In this document: positions 46,979 to 58,001 of the stretch, in pieces
Layout of the letters: the number at the start of each line of letters is the position of its first letter
Numbering within the stretch: the first letter of the stretch is position 1
Assembly: GCA_024639065.1 (NCBI GenBank)
Contig: JAHEJC010000003.1
Span: 1 to 62,745, forward strand
Direction of reading: 5' to 3'
Length of the DNA: 62,745 bases
Source of the DNA: Lewinellaceae bacterium
Lineage (GTDB): Bacteria; Bacteroidota; Bacteroidia; Chitinophagales; Saprospiraceae
Translations under genes and position numbers: made by a program
The notes under the pieces: generated by a model
Databases searched by the model: none
What the model saw: the letters and a program-made list of their open reading frames with translations, nothing else
Told to the model about the DNA's origin: nothing

Positions 46979-47359
46979 ATGAAAAAGATAATTAATACGG
47001 AAAAGGCACCTGCTCCGATTGGACCTTATAACCAAGCTACTGAACACAATGGAACACTCTATATATCTGGTCAAGTTGCTATAATCCCTTCTACTGGCGA
47101 ACTAGTCAAAGGTTCCATAGAAGAAGAAACACATCAGGTCCTAAAAAATGTTGGAGCTATATTAACCGCTGCAGGATACAGTTTTCAAGATGTTTTAAAA
47201 TGTTCAGTTTTTGTAAAAGATATGCATCAGTTTAGCCGCATAAATCTTATTTATGCTGAATATTTCGGAGAAGATCAAGCACCGGCTCGCGAACTTGTAG
47301 AAGTAACTAATTTACCGAAATTTGTAAATATTGAAATTTCCGCTATTGCGGCAAAATAA
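46979..47359 (+). CDS. ridA: RidA family reactive intermediate/imine deaminase
   Basis: MKKIINTEKAPAPIGPYNQATEHNGTLYISGQVAIIPSTGELV...VLKNVGAILTAAGYSFQDVLKCSVFVKDM...APARELVEVTNLPKFVNIEISAIA. Confidence 0.95.
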   Translation: MKKIINTEKAPAPIGPYNQATEHNGTLYISGQVAIIPSTGELVKGSIEEETHQVLKNVGAILTAAGYSFQDVLKCSVFVKDMHQFSRINLIYAEYFGEDQAPARELVEVTNLPKFVNIEISAIAAK

Positions 47360-47369
47360 GTCAACTGGA

Positions 47370-48371
47370 ATGGTAGAAAAAAAGAAAATACTTTCATGCA
47401 TACAACCTACCGGCAATGTCCATTTAGGAAATTATTTTGGAGCTATTGAAAACTGGGTTAACCTCCAGGAAGGGTATGATACTTACTATGGCATTGTAAA
47501 TTATCATGCTCAGACGATGCCCTATAACCCAGCCAAGCTTCGAGAATTGACCTGGGATGTAGCTTTACGCCTGCATGCCTGTGGAATAAAAATTGAGAAT
47601 ATTTTCATTCAATCATTAGTTCCTGAACATACTGAACTTGCTTGGATATTAAGCTGTATGTGTAGCTATGGAGAGCTATCACGCATGACTCAATTTAAGG
47701 ATAAGAGCGCTCACCTAAAAGAATCGGACAAAGACTATTTTGTATCTGCCGGACTCTTTACATACCCTGTCCTTCAAGCTGCTGATATACTCATTTATAA
47801 GCCACACTTTGTGCCTGTAGGTAAAGATCAGGAACAGCATCTGGAGTTAACTCGAAATATTGCGACCCGTTTCAATTCATTGGTTGGTCAAGACTTTTTT
47901 CCGATACCCGAGGCGCTTTTCACTAAAGTTCCCAAAGTAATGTCGACCGCCGACCCCATGCGTAAAATGAGCTCCAGTATGGGTGAGAAACACAATATTG
48001 ACATGTTCGCGGATCCTGCAAAAATTACCAAACAAATAAAGTCTGCTGTTACCGATTCGGGCAATGTAACTTATCCGGACATGAGCCCAGGAGTGGAAAA
48101 TCTATTCTCAATTATGAAAGCTACAGGAGCGAATGAATTATATGATAAAATGATTAATCAATACAAAGCAGGAACTCTTCGCTATGGAGATTTAAAGAGC
48201 GATCTGGCAGAAGCCATCGTTGAATTTACGAAGCCCTTTCGAAGGAAACTAGATCAGATCTTATCTGATAAAAAACACTTTAAAAATGAGATTAAAAAAG
48301 CATCCTATCAAACCCGCCAGGTAGCTCAGGAAACATTAAAAAATGTTAGAAATATTAGTGGTCTTATTTAG
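47370..48371 (+). CDS. trpS: Tryptophan-tRNA ligase (ATG 47370 preferred; track start 47331)
   Basis: KKKILSCIQPTGNVHLGNYFGAIENWV...PVLQAADILIYKPHFVPVGKDQEQHLELTR...PKVMSTADPMRKMSSSMG (KMSKS-like). Confidence 0.95.
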   Translation: MVEKKKILSCIQPTGNVHLGNYFGAIENWVNLQEGYDTYYGIVNYHAQTMPYNPAKLRELTWDVALRLHACGIKIENIFIQSLVPEHTELAWILSCMCSYGELSRMTQFKDKSAHLKESDKDYFVSAGLFTYPVLQAADILIYKPHFVPVGKDQEQHLELTRNIATRFNSLVGQDFFPIPEALFTKVPKVMSTADPMRKMSSSMGEKHNIDMFADPAKITKQIKSAVTDSGNVTYPDMSPGVENLFSIMKATGANELYDKMINQYKAGTLRYGDLKSDLAEAIVEFTKPFRRKLDQILSDKKHFKNEIKKASYQTRQVAQETLKNVRNISGLI

Positions 48372-48445
48372 GTAAGTTTGTTCTAGTCTCCGTTATTTCT
48401 TAATTAAGAAAAGAATCTTGAAACAATTTTTTTCCAAAAAATGAA

Positions 48446-49702
48446 TCATTTCAAATCAAACGCTTCCTTCACGGCTGGAACTAGATCTAATTTCTCCCAG
48501 GTAAAAGTTTCCACGGTTTTGGATTTTGATTGTCCATTTAATCCAATAACAACCTTTTTCTTACCAGGCTTTCTTCCCATATGTCCATAAGCCGCTGTTT
48601 CAGAATAAATTGGATTTAGTAACCCAAATTTCTTTATAATTGAGGCAGGTTTTAGGTCCACTATTTGCCTGATCTTTTCTGCGATTTCACCATCTGACAT
48701 TTCCACTTTACTGGTTCCATACGTATCAATATACAACCCTACCGGTTCTGCTACTCCAATGGCGTAGGCTACCTGAACCAAGCATTGCTTTGCTAATCCA
48801 GCCGCCACCATGTTCTTGGCAATATAACGGGTTGCGTATGCGGCCGAGCGATCAACTTTCGATGCATCCTTGCCTGAAAATGCTCCACCTCCATGAGCAC
48901 CTTTACCTCCGTAGGTATCTACAATTATTTTTCGACCGGTGAGTCCGGTATCACCGTGGGGGCCACCAATTACAAATTTACCCGTAGGATTAACATGTAA
49001 TTTATATTTTGAATCAAAAAGCTTTTGATTGCGTTTATTCATTTTTTTGACAACCCTTGGCAACAATATCTGCTGTACATCCTTTTTAATTTTCGCCAGC
49101 ATCTTTTTTTCATTATCAAAATCGTCGTGCTGCGTAGACACCACAATCGTGTCGACTCTTATTGGATGATGTTGGTCATCGTATTCAATAGTTACTTGAG
49201 ATTTAGAATCAGGACGTAAATATTTCATTTGCCTCCCAGCTTTTCTTATAGCGGCAAGTTCCTTTAATATTAAGTGAGAAATCTGTAAAGGAAGCGGCAT
49301 AAAAGCAGGTGTTTCATTGGTAGCATAACCAAACATCATTCCCTGATCCCCTGCGCCCATTTCAACTTCGGCTTTCCCTACGTCTACACCCTGAGCAATG
49401 TCAGGAGATTGTTCGTGGATTGAAGACATGACCCCACATGAATCGGCATCAAACTGATATTCAGATTTGGTATAACCGATTTTTTTTATGGTATCCCTTA
49501 CGATGAGTTGAATATCCACATATGCCTTGGAGCGAACTTCGCCAGATACAACGGCCAAACCAGTGGTAACCAAAGTCTCACAAGCTACTTTAGAATTTGG
49601 ATCCTGACTTAAAAAAGCATCCAGAATGGCATCCGAAATTTGATCAGCCACTTTATCAGGATGGCCTTCAGATACCGATTCGGACGTAAATAAGTATGAC
49701 AT
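48446..49702 (-). CDS. metK: S-adenosylmethionine synthetase
   Basis: [29 protein letters not shown]...[16 protein letters not shown]...[21 protein letters not shown]...[19 protein letters not shown]. Confidence 0.98.
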   Translation of the reverse strand: MSYLFTSESVSEGHPDKVADQISDAILDAFLSQDPNSKVACETLVTTGLAVVSGEVRSKAYVDIQLIVRDTIKKIGYTKSEYQFDADSCGVMSSIHEQSPDIAQGVDVGKAEVEMGAGDQGMMFGYATNETPAFMPLPLQISHLILKELAAIRKAGRQMKYLRPDSKSQVTIEYDDQHHPIRVDTIVVSTQHDDFDNEKKMLAKIKKDVQQILLPRVVKKMNKRNQKLFDSKYKLHVNPTGKFVIGGPHGDTGLTGRKIIVDTYGGKGAHGGGAFSGKDASKVDRSAAYATRYIAKNMVAAGLAKQCLVQVAYAIGVAEPVGLYIDTYGTSKVEMSDGEIAEKIRQIVDLKPASIIKKFGLLNPIYSETAAYGHMGRKPGKKKVVIGLNGQSKSKTVETFTWEKLDLVPAVKEAFDLK

Positions 49703-49787
49703 AATTTTCTAATATTAATAATTTGCAACAAAAATAGAATTACTTTTAGATAAGTTCGTAGATCTTAAAAAGAAATAACTTATTACC

Positions 49788-50396
49788 TTATTTGATCGTG
49801 CAGGAAAACACCTTATTTTTATCTATAAATCCATCTAGTTGATCACCTATTTTCACTGGCCCCACACCAGCAGGCGTTCCGGTAAAAATTAAGTCTCCGA
49901 TATGCAACGTAAATCTGGAAGAAATATATTGTATTAAATAAGCAAAATCAAAAATCAGATCACGGGTATTTCCCTGTTGCACCAAATCACCGTTTTTAAT
50001 TAAGGAAAAATTTATATTATGAGGATCAAATTGATCAGCAGAATAAAACTTTCCTACAACTGCTGAATGATCAAATGCTTTAGCTATTTCCCAAGGGTGC
50101 CCTTTATCCTTACACAGGCGTTGAATATCTCTAGCGGTAAAATCGATGCCCAATCCAATTTTATTGTAATACTCCTGAACAAAATTTGTTTGAATATGCC
50201 GCCCATTTTTACAGATTCGCAGAACAACTTCAACCTCGTAATGAATATCATTACTGAATTCCGGGTAATAAAATGGTTTATTATTTATCAATAATGCGGT
50301 GCTGGGTTTCATGAAAATAATGGGTGTAGAAGGTACTGGATTATTAAGTTCCAGCGCATGATCTTTATAATTTCTTCCTATACATATTATTTTCAT
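49788..50396 (-). CDS. Fumarylacetoacetate hydrolase family protein
   Basis: MKIICIGRNYKDHALELNNPVPSTPIIFMKPSTALL...IHYEVEVVLRI...GLGIDFTARDIQ...GDLIFTGTPAGVGPVKIGD. Confidence 0.94.
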   Translation of the reverse strand: MKIICIGRNYKDHALELNNPVPSTPIIFMKPSTALLINNKPFYYPEFSNDIHYEVEVVLRICKNGRHIQTNFVQEYYNKIGLGIDFTARDIQRLCKDKGHPWEIAKAFDHSAVVGKFYSADQFDPHNINFSLIKNGDLVQQGNTRDLIFDFAYLIQYISSRFTLHIGDLIFTGTPAGVGPVKIGDQLDGFIDKNKVFSCTIK

Positions 50397-50579
50397 TCTC
50401 TTTATTTTCTCTGACTTATCAAGACCTTTACCATCAAAAATAATCTTGAACTTTTTTGATTAACAAATGTACTAATAGCAAACTTTTCACCTGAAAGAAA
50501 TGCATTAAATTTTTACATATATAATTAATAAGTATTCTAATCAAAAGGGTATTTTGCGTCAGATTTCAAAATATACGAA

Positions 50580-53438
50580 ATGAGTGATTTTATTTATAGA
50601 CATATCGGAATATCAGCAGTTGAAGCTGCTCAAATGTTAGAGACAGTCGGTGTCCGAGATATTGACCAATTGATTGAAGAAACGATTCCGAGTTCTATCC
50701 TATCAAATCGAGAACTGGATTTACCTCCCGCTTTGAGTGAGTATGAATATTTAAATCACATAAAAAAGATTGCGGCGAAAAACAAAGTCTTTAAATCAAT
50801 GATTGGTCATGGATTTTATGGGACGATCACGCCTGCTCCCATTCTCAGAAATATTTTTCAGAATCCAGGATGGTATACTCAGTATACGCCTTATCAAGCA
50901 GAAATCTCGCAAGGCCGATTAGAAGCATTGCTTAATTTTCAAACCATGGTTTGTGATTTAACGGGGATGCCGCTAGCAAATGCTTCATTACTGGATGAGG
51001 GTACTTCCGCCGCTGAGGCAATGGCTATGTTCTACCACTTGAGAAATAAGAAAAATAAAGCTGATTCTGTAAATAGAATCTTGGTGGCAAATAATGTTTT
51101 TGAAAGCACTAAACAAGTTTTAGCAAGCAGGGCTGGCCCCTTAGAGGTTGAGATTGCAGTACAAGATGAGGATAATTTTACTCTTGAAGATGATGTATTT
51201 GCAATCCTGATTCAATTTCCTAATAATAAAGGAGCCATTAAGGATTATAAGCAATTATGCGAAGCTGCAGCCGAAAAAGATATTTACGTAATCGTTATAG
51301 CCGATTTGATGAGTTTAGCATTGCTCACGCCTCCAGGTGAATGGGGCGCGGACGCCGTAGTAGGAAATACTCAAAGGTTCGGAATTCCAATTGGATGTGG
51401 TGGACCGCATGCTGCCTATTTTGCGACAAAAGAAGAATATAAACGTGTCATTCCAGGAAGAATCATCGGAGTTTCAATTGACGCTCATGGAAATAGTGCA
51501 TTGAGAATGGCTCTACAAACCCGGGAACAACATATAAAAAGAGAAAAGGCAACCTCTAATATTTGTACTGCTCAGGCGTTGCTTGCCATTATGGCCGGCA
51601 TGTACGCAGTGTATCATGGTCCTATTGGAATTTACAAAATCGCTCATCGAATTTTTACACTTACTTCCACCCTGGCTGAAAATTTAGTCAAAGGAGGCTT
51701 TCAAATAGTACATGAATCATTTTTTGATACATTGACTATCCAACTTTCGGAGGAACAAATCAGAAATATCCAAAGTAAAGCTATCGCTCAGGGTTATAAT
51801 TTTAATTATGAATTTGATGGAGAATTAGTACTCTCTATGGATGAGACTTGTTCATTGGATGATGTTGATCAAATATGCAAGATTTTTGGGTTGGAGGGTG
51901 TGGATCCCAATTTGATGGTCATTGATGACATTCCAGATTTTGCCAGGAGAACTTCGTCTTATCTTACCCACCCTGTTTTCACTTCGTACCATACGGAAAC
52001 CAAGTTGATGCGCTACATCAAACGGCTGGAGAACAAGGATTTGTCATTGGTCCATTCTATGATTCCTCTGGGATCATGTACGATGAAGTTAAATGCTGCA
52101 TCACAACTAATTCCAGTAAGTTGGGAAGCATTTGCTAATATTCATCCCTATGTTCCGGCTGGACAAATGGAAGGTTACCTACAAATATTCGCTGAACTCG
52201 AACAATACCTTTGCACTATCACAGGTTTTGAAGCTTGTTCTTTACAACCAAATTCAGGTGCTCAAGGAGAGTTTTCTGGTCTGATGGTCATTCGCGCTTA
52301 CCATCAATCCAAAAATGCCCATCACAGAAATATAGCATTGATCCCTCAATCAGCCCATGGAACGAATCCCGCTAGTGCTGTTATGGCTGGGTTGCAAGTT
52401 ATTGTAGTCTCCTGTGATGATCAAGGAAATATTGATCTTGATGATCTGAAACAAAAGTGTTTGCAATATCATGACACACTTGCTGCTTTGATGGTCACCT
52501 ATCCATCTACACACGGTGTTTTTGAGCCAGCAATCCAAGAAATCTGTGATACAGTTCATGCGGCTGGAGGATTAGTCTATATGGATGGTGCCAATATGAA
52601 TGCTCAAGTAGGACTGACCAATCCTGCTTTGATTCACGCAGATGTTTGCCATCTTAATCTGCATAAAACGTTTAGTATTCCCCACGGTGGTGGTGGACCA
52701 GGAATGGGACCAATCTGTGTAAACAAGAAGTTAAAAGAATTTTTACCATCTAATCCGATACATAAAACCGGTGGCTCAAACCCCATTCCGAGCATTAGTT
52801 TCGCTCCTTGGGGAAGTGCGTCAATTTTGCTCATTTCTTATGGGTATATTAGGATGTTAGGAAAATCAGGCGTAACCGAAGCTACTAAATATGCTATCCT
52901 TAATGCAAATTATTTAAAAAATAAATTGGAAAAGGAATACGAGGTACTCTATACGGGTGTGCAAGGGCGGGCTGCTCATGAATTGATTATTGATTTAAGG
53001 CCTTTTAAATCATTTGGTATATCAGCAGAAGATGTTGCCAAACGATTGATTGATTATGGATTTCATTCACCAACTCTATCATTTCCTGTGCCTGGAACCA
53101 TTATGATAGAGCCTACCGAATCAGAGGATAAAGCAGAGTTAGACAGGTTTGTTGATGCCATGTTGGAGATAAAATCTGAGATTGAAGCGATCGCTCGAGG
53201 AGAATCAGATTCCGAGGATAACGTCTTAAATAATGCGCCGCATACGTTGAGTACTGTCACCGCTGATGAATGGACCCATTCCTACACCAGGGAGAAAGCT
53301 GCTTTCCCGCTACCTTATCTCAAACAAGGTCACAAATTTTGGCCAGCGGTATCTAGAGTTAATAATGGTTATGGAGACCGAAATTTAATGTGTACATGTC
53401 CTCCAATAGAAATGTATGTCGAGTCCGAAATATCCTAG
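50580..53438 (+). CDS. gcvP: Glycine dehydrogenase (decarboxylating), P-protein
   Basis: FIYRHIGISAVEAAQML...MIGHGFYGTITPAPILRNIFQNPGWYTQYTPYQAEISQGRLEALLNFQTMVCDLTGMPLANASLLDEGTSAAEAM...HLNLHKTFSIPHGGGGPGMGPI. Confidence 0.98.
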   Translation: MSDFIYRHIGISAVEAAQMLETVGVRDIDQLIEETIPSSILSNRELDLPPALSEYEYLNHIKKIAAKNKVFKSMIGHGFYGTITPAPILRNIFQNPGWYTQYTPYQAEISQGRLEALLNFQTMVCDLTGMPLANASLLDEGTSAAEAMAMFYHLRNKKNKADSVNRILVANNVFESTKQVLASRAGPLEVEIAVQDEDNFTLEDDVFAILIQFPNNKGAIKDYKQLCEAAAEKDIYVIVIADLMSLALLTPPGEWGADAVVGNTQRFGIPIGCGGPHAAYFATKEEYKRVIPGRIIGVSIDAHGNSALRMALQTREQHIKREKATSNICTAQALLAIMAGMYAVYHGPIGIYKIAHRIFTLTSTLAENLVKGGFQIVHESFFDTLTIQLSEEQIRNIQSKAIAQGYNFNYEFDGELVLSMDETCSLDDVDQICKIFGLEGVDPNLMVIDDIPDFARRTSSYLTHPVFTSYHTETKLMRYIKRLENKDLSLVHSMIPLGSCTMKLNAASQLIPVSWEAFANIHPYVPAGQMEGYLQIFAELEQYLCTITGFEACSLQPNSGAQGEFSGLMVIRAYHQSKNAHHRNIALIPQSAHGTNPASAVMAGLQVIVVSCDDQGNIDLDDLKQKCLQYHDTLAALMVTYPSTHGVFEPAIQEICDTVHAAGGLVYMDGANMNAQVGLTNPALIHADVCHLNLHKTFSIPHGGGGPGMGPICVNKKLKEFLPSNPIHKTGGSNPIPSISFAPWGSASILLISYGYIRMLGKSGVTEATKYAILNANYLKNKLEKEYEVLYTGVQGRAAHELIIDLRPFKSFGISAEDVAKRLIDYGFHSPTLSFPVPGTIMIEPTESEDKAELDRFVDAMLEIKSEIEAIARGESDSEDNVLNNAPHTLSTVTADEWTHSYTREKAAFPLPYLKQGHKFWPAVSRVNNGYGDRNLMCTCPPIEMYVESEIS

Positions 53439-53500
53439 TCATTTGTTTTTAAAAGGTTTATTTTAGACCGCACATTGTAGGAATTTTTAGTAGGCCTAAG

Positions 53501-55093
53501 CTAGGATGAAGATGATTTCGGTACCTGGATATTGTGAAGATCATCTGTCTTTTCATAAAGATCTATGGAACCATTTTCTAATCTTAAAACACCTCGTGGA
53601 CAAACAGCCGCACAAATCCCACATCCAACACAACTAGCTCTTACAATATTTTGACCTTTTTGAGCATAACTTCTCACATCAATTCCCATCTCGCAATAGG
53701 TGGAGCAGTTACCACAGGATATGCATTGAGATCCATTAGTGGTAATTCTAAATCTAGAAAATAGCTTTTGCTGAATGCCTAATAGTGCAGCCATAGGACA
53801 TCCGAATCTACACCATACCCTAGATCCTAAAATCGGATAAAATCCAACTCCAATGATACCAGAAAAAATAGCTCCTATATAAAATCCATACCAGCTTTTT
53901 AATTTTTCACTATTGAAAAAGTAGGCAGACCCACTCCCTGAAAAATAATTGACCAAGTATAAACCCAAAATAAACAATACTGCACCTAGTATAATATAAG
54001 TAGTATTTTTTTGCTGGTCTTTTTGCTTTCTTTGAAAAAAAAGATAAGCACCAGCTGAGGCTAATAACAACGCGGTTGTAAGAATAGTAAATCCACTTCT
54101 TGTTAAGTAGTACTGATTAGGATCGTTGCCTAAATAACTGTAGATCACTGCAATGGTCATTACAAAACTGAATAATAATACAAGATGAATTACCCACCTT
54201 TCAATTCTCCAGGCACGAAGTGTTTTATCAGACAAATGCCTAAAAGAATCGCCGGCTGTCTCAGCAAGCCCTCCACATCCGCAAACCCAACTACAGTACC
54301 AGCGCTTACCAAACTTAAAAGTTAAAATAGGTGATATTACAAATATCATAAGCAGTCCGAAGATCAACATCACCGTTCCCAATTTACCAGCCAATGTCAT
54401 ATTATCCATGTGCCATTTAAAGAAAAAATCATAATCTAATGGCCACATATTCTTAAGGTCCTTATCAAACCAATTGATGTTGGTTGAAGTATTCAGTGAT
54501 TCAATTATTTCCGGAATTAAATAAGCAAAAAAAGTTTGAAAAAACATGACAGATATCGTCCTGATGACTTGGTAACGATTATGACGGTATTTCCAAATAA
54601 ATTTAATCCCAAAAATAAGTATAGCCATTGTATACAGTGTTCCGTAAACAAACCATTGACTTGCTGGAACACCTTTTAATAACTGAGATAAAGGATCAAA
54701 AAGAGCTACCAAACCGATGTTCCCAGAAGCATGGAGTCCAACTAGTTGTGGAAACCAGTATAGACATATGTAAAATCCTGTAATGACGATGCCGGCTATC
54801 CAACCGATTAATCCCCTATTGGTTAAACTCCTAAACCATACTCCATTATTTTTAACTCCCTCAGGTGAGTTTAAGTAGGTCTGATAAGCATATAGAGTCG
54901 TTCCCAGAGAAATAGTGATCAAACTGATTATAAGCCAGAACCCTTTATTCGGTAGATCTACACCCACCCAACTGACAAGTAATATTAGCAATCCCAATCC
55001 TCCGATCGCAGCAGCTATCTTTTGGACTAAATCCAAAGTAGTTGAGTCCGGATTTCCTAATGACATGCTTTGATTCGATTCACTCATATCCAT
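53501..55093 (-). CDS. Multi-pass membrane 4Fe-4S polyferredoxin (NapH/NosR-like)
   Basis: Multiple TM segments; KRWYCSWVCGCGG and RVWCRFGCPM motifs; C-terminal CISCGNCSTYCEMGIDV...CVGCGICAAVCPRG. Confidence 0.85.
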   Translation of the reverse strand: MDMSESNQSMSLGNPDSTTLDLVQKIAAAIGGLGLLILLVSWVGVDLPNKGFWLIISLITISLGTTLYAYQTYLNSPEGVKNNGVWFRSLTNRGLIGWIAGIVITGFYICLYWFPQLVGLHASGNIGLVALFDPLSQLLKGVPASQWFVYGTLYTMAILIFGIKFIWKYRHNRYQVIRTISVMFFQTFFAYLIPEIIESLNTSTNINWFDKDLKNMWPLDYDFFFKWHMDNMTLAGKLGTVMLIFGLLMIFVISPILTFKFGKRWYCSWVCGCGGLAETAGDSFRHLSDKTLRAWRIERWVIHLVLLFSFVMTIAVIYSYLGNDPNQYYLTRSGFTILTTALLLASAGAYLFFQRKQKDQQKNTTYIILGAVLFILGLYLVNYFSGSGSAYFFNSEKLKSWYGFYIGAIFSGIIGVGFYPILGSRVWCRFGCPMAALLGIQQKLFSRFRITTNGSQCISCGNCSTYCEMGIDVRSYAQKGQNIVRASCVGCGICAAVCPRGVLRLENGSIDLYEKTDDLHNIQVPKSSSS

Positions 55094-55096
55094 TCA

Positions 55097-56431
55097 TTAT
55101 TTAATAAATTCAAATACCTGATTCCAATTCCTACTCTTAGTTGAAGTCATCACTTGTCCAGAAATTTTCTCGTATTCTTGGCAAATATTTTGATGATATT
55201 CTTTATAAAATTCAGGATCAAAATTTGCCATTGCAAAATTCATAAGCACTTCTTTTATGGGGGTTTTTTCAACAATCCATTTTTCGCAAACTTCATGTCT
55301 AAACCGTGTACCCATAAAGTTAAAGCCTTTCACGTGTTGCGTTTGAGTTTCGTAATTTATGCGTATACTGGATTTCCCTCCGGGATGTTCCCAATAAAAT
55401 GTAGATTGTCCCTCTGGGACCGTAGCTGGCATTTCACCGTATACCTGGTATTCAATATCCAAAAACTTGGCAGAATTAAACCATATACCCGGATCATAAG
55501 GAACCTGCTGACCACAAATATTGTAAGCGACTACTTCCCCCATCATACGTCCCGTATACCAAATCGCTTCAACCGGCCTTCGTCCAGGTTTAGGATTTTC
55601 CATTTGTGCACAATCACCTATGGCAAAAACGTTAGGAATGTTAGTTTGAAGAAAGTCATCAACCAAAATTCCTTTCTGAATAACGAGCTGATTATCTCTT
55701 AAAAAATCTACATTAGGATGTACCCCCGCGGTCAATCCTACAAGTTGGCAGTCAATCTCTTCTTCTAGATTAGTGACTACTCCACAAGCCTTGCCACTTC
55801 CATCATCGATTATCTCTTTTAATTCAGTACCCAGCCTCAAATCGATTCCATGTTCTAAAATATGACGGTTGATCATTGCTGACTCTTCAGCAGGCATAAC
55901 AATATCCCAAAAACTTTTTTCCCGCACCAATAGAGTAACTGGTATATGCCGGGAATGTAACATCTCAGCCATTTCAATTCCGATAAGACCGCCCCCGACA
56001 ATAACAGCCCTGCGTAATCCTTGACTATATTGTTCCATTAATTGCAAATCTTGTAGAGAGTAAAGTCCCTGGACTCGATCAAGGTCTTGTCCAGGCCAGC
56101 CAAATTTGTTGGAAGAGGAACCGACAGCGATGATGAGTTTGTCATAACGCACCGGAGGCCCAGTCTGCATTTTCAATAGATTATTGCTAAAATTGACTTC
56201 CTGTACATGATCTTTTAACAGCTCAATACGGTTTTTAGACCAAAACCAATCTTCATAGGGTTGAGTATCTTTAAGCCTCATATGTCCCATGTAAATATAC
56301 ATGAGTGCTGTTCTAGAGAAAAAATAATCTGATTCAGAAGAAATGACTGTGATCTTATGATCACTTAGTTTACGGATATATCTAGCCGCTGTAATTCCAC
56401 TGACTCCATTTCCGATAATCGCTACATGCAT
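55097..56431 (-). CDS. NAD(P)/FAD-dependent pyridine nucleotide-disulfide oxidoreductase
   Basis: MHVAIIGNGVSGITAARYIRKL...AVIVGGGLIGIEMAEMLHSR...TNIPNVFAIGDCAQM. 3-nt gap to the polyferredoxin gene. Confidence 0.92.
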   Translation of the reverse strand: MHVAIIGNGVSGITAARYIRKLSDHKITVISSESDYFFSRTALMYIYMGHMRLKDTQPYEDWFWSKNRIELLKDHVQEVNFSNNLLKMQTGPPVRYDKLIIAVGSSSNKFGWPGQDLDRVQGLYSLQDLQLMEQYSQGLRRAVIVGGGLIGIEMAEMLHSRHIPVTLLVREKSFWDIVMPAEESAMINRHILEHGIDLRLGTELKEIIDDGSGKACGVVTNLEEEIDCQLVGLTAGVHPNVDFLRDNQLVIQKGILVDDFLQTNIPNVFAIGDCAQMENPKPGRRPVEAIWYTGRMMGEVVAYNICGQQVPYDPGIWFNSAKFLDIEYQVYGEMPATVPEGQSTFYWEHPGGKSSIRINYETQTQHVKGFNFMGTRFRHEVCEKWIVEKTPIKEVLMNFAMANFDPEFYKEYHQNICQEYEKISGQVMTSTKSRNWNQVFEFIK

Positions 56432-56686
56432 AATTATAATATGGTTAAAATGATTAAGGCTATAAGGTAGTTAAACCCTAATTAAAAGTGAAAATAATTA
56501 TTTTTCATTGTGGCTTCGGTCGATTGAACCTGTCTTAAAGATGACAATGCATAAACTATCTGTTTGTTAAAACTATTATAATAGTAGTGATCCTGTTGAA
56601 ATTCATAAAAATTAAACTTATTTTTAATCAACCGTATTACTATAGTTTCAATTTATATATTAAATTTGTGTGATATATAATCGCCT

Positions 56687-57355
56687 ATGGTTAAAAATTT
56701 ACTGAGCGTTTTATTATTTACAGTATTATCTCTTTCAGGTTTCAGCCAAACACTGACCCTGTCTCCTAATCCTGCAACTGCTACAGTAAATGCCAATGAC
56801 CCGGATGTTCCCGCAAAAGCAATAGTGAAAAATACTTCCGAAGAAACTAAAGAATTTAAATGGGTCCGAAATATTTTAAACATTTCTCAAGGGTGGGAAA
56901 CTGCCGTTTGTGACTTTAATTTATGCTATAATCCTAGTGTGGATTCGATGACCCTTACACTCGGTCCAGGGGAAGAATCAAATATGGATATTCATATTTA
57001 TCCAAATGGAGTAGTAGGGGAGGCTAAAATTGAATTAACTATAACCGAAGTAGGCGTAGATACGAATACAATTAAAGGCACTTACCTCTTTAATGTAACC
57101 ACTCCAGTCAAAACCGCCTATCTTGGAGAAATCGCCTTATACCCAAACCCAACCAGTGAGTATTTTCAAATAAATACGAGAGAGGTTGTGGCAAAACTAG
57201 AGGTGTATAACCTGTTTGGCGATAAACATAAGACCTTTTATGCTTATAAGAATAAAAGATATTTTATCGGAGACCTGTCCAATGGAATGTACCTGGTAAG
57301 AATGTTGGACATGAACGATGCTGTAATAAAAACACTTCGACTCAACAAGCGATAA
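56687..57355 (+). CDS. T9SS type A sorting domain-containing secreted protein (222 aa)
   Basis: MVKNLLSVLLFTVLSLSGFSQ signal peptide; C-terminal IALYPNPTSEYFQINTREVVAKLEVYNLFGDKHKTFYAYKNKRYFIGDLSNGMYLVRMLDMNDAVIKTLRLNKR. Confidence 0.85.
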   Translation: MVKNLLSVLLFTVLSLSGFSQTLTLSPNPATATVNANDPDVPAKAIVKNTSEETKEFKWVRNILNISQGWETAVCDFNLCYNPSVDSMTLTLGPGEESNMDIHIYPNGVVGEAKIELTITEVGVDTNTIKGTYLFNVTTPVKTAYLGEIALYPNPTSEYFQINTREVVAKLEVYNLFGDKHKTFYAYKNKRYFIGDLSNGMYLVRMLDMNDAVIKTLRLNKR

Positions 57356-57357
57356 TT

Positions 57358-57783
57358 CTACGCAGGAAATTCAACATAATTTCTGGGCGTTTCATATAAT
57401 CGCACCTTTAATTCTAATTTTTGTTCTAATTTTTTCCGAAGAATTTTCCAAATAACAAAACAAATATGTTCAGCCGTAGGATTTAAGTTTTTAAACTCTA
57501 CCGTATCTAGATTCAAGTTTTTATGATCGAATCGTTTCTCAACTTCCTCATAAATTATATCTTTCAATACTTTTAGGTCGATTAAATATCCCGTTTCCGG
57601 ATCTACAATTCCAGTTATTTTTACTTCAAGTTCATAATTATGACCATGGTAGTTTGGGTTGGCACAATTACCAAAAATATTTTGGTTTTTCTCATCACTC
57701 CAGACGGGATTATACAATCTATGAGCGGCATTAAAATGGGCTCGCCTAAATACCGAAACGCGCAACGGATCTTCTACTTCCAT
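57358..57783 (-). CDS. queD: 6-carboxytetrahydropterin synthase / PTPS-like (ATG 57783 preferred; track start 57852)
   Basis: VFRRAHFNAAHRLYNPVWSDEKNQNIFGNCANPNYHGHNYELEVKITG...GYLIDLKVLKDII...FDHKNLNLD...NPTAEHI...RLYETPRNYVEF. Confidence 0.9.
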   Translation of the reverse strand: MEVEDPLRVSVFRRAHFNAAHRLYNPVWSDEKNQNIFGNCANPNYHGHNYELEVKITGIVDPETGYLIDLKVLKDIIYEEVEKRFDHKNLNLDTVEFKNLNPTAEHICFVIWKILRKKLEQKLELKVRLYETPRNYVEFPA

Positions 57784-57905
57784 CTTTTTCAATGATTTAT
57801 AATATATGATGAAAACAACTTTATTCGTATAGAGTTCTAAGATAAGGTACAACTATTTGATAAAATCGTTATTTTTACGTGAAAGTCAATAGATTGACTT
57901 AATAA

Positions 57906-58001
57906 TATGATTTCAAAATAAATGGAATTGAGGAGGCAGAAATAGCATTAAATGATTTCAGAGATAATAAATTTCACTCGATAGTATTATTTGATATTTA
58001 G
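57906..58001 (+). pseudogene. Possible C-terminal remnant of a zinc-type alcohol dehydrogenase (MDR) gene
   Basis: Reading between stops: YDFKINGIEEAEIALNDFRDNKFHSIVLFDI*; resembles the ADH C-terminal pattern (I.EA...L..G...R.V...). Short, so tentative. Confidence 0.35.

Noticed and set aside
49703-49787. Possible SAM riboswitch upstream of metK
   Set aside because: Only about 85 nt between metK and the FAH gene, with no recognisable SAM aptamer motifs.
50397-50579. Possible glycine riboswitch upstream of gcvP
   Set aside because: The leader is AT-rich; I could not identify the conserved glycine aptamer core or a convincing paired structure by eye.
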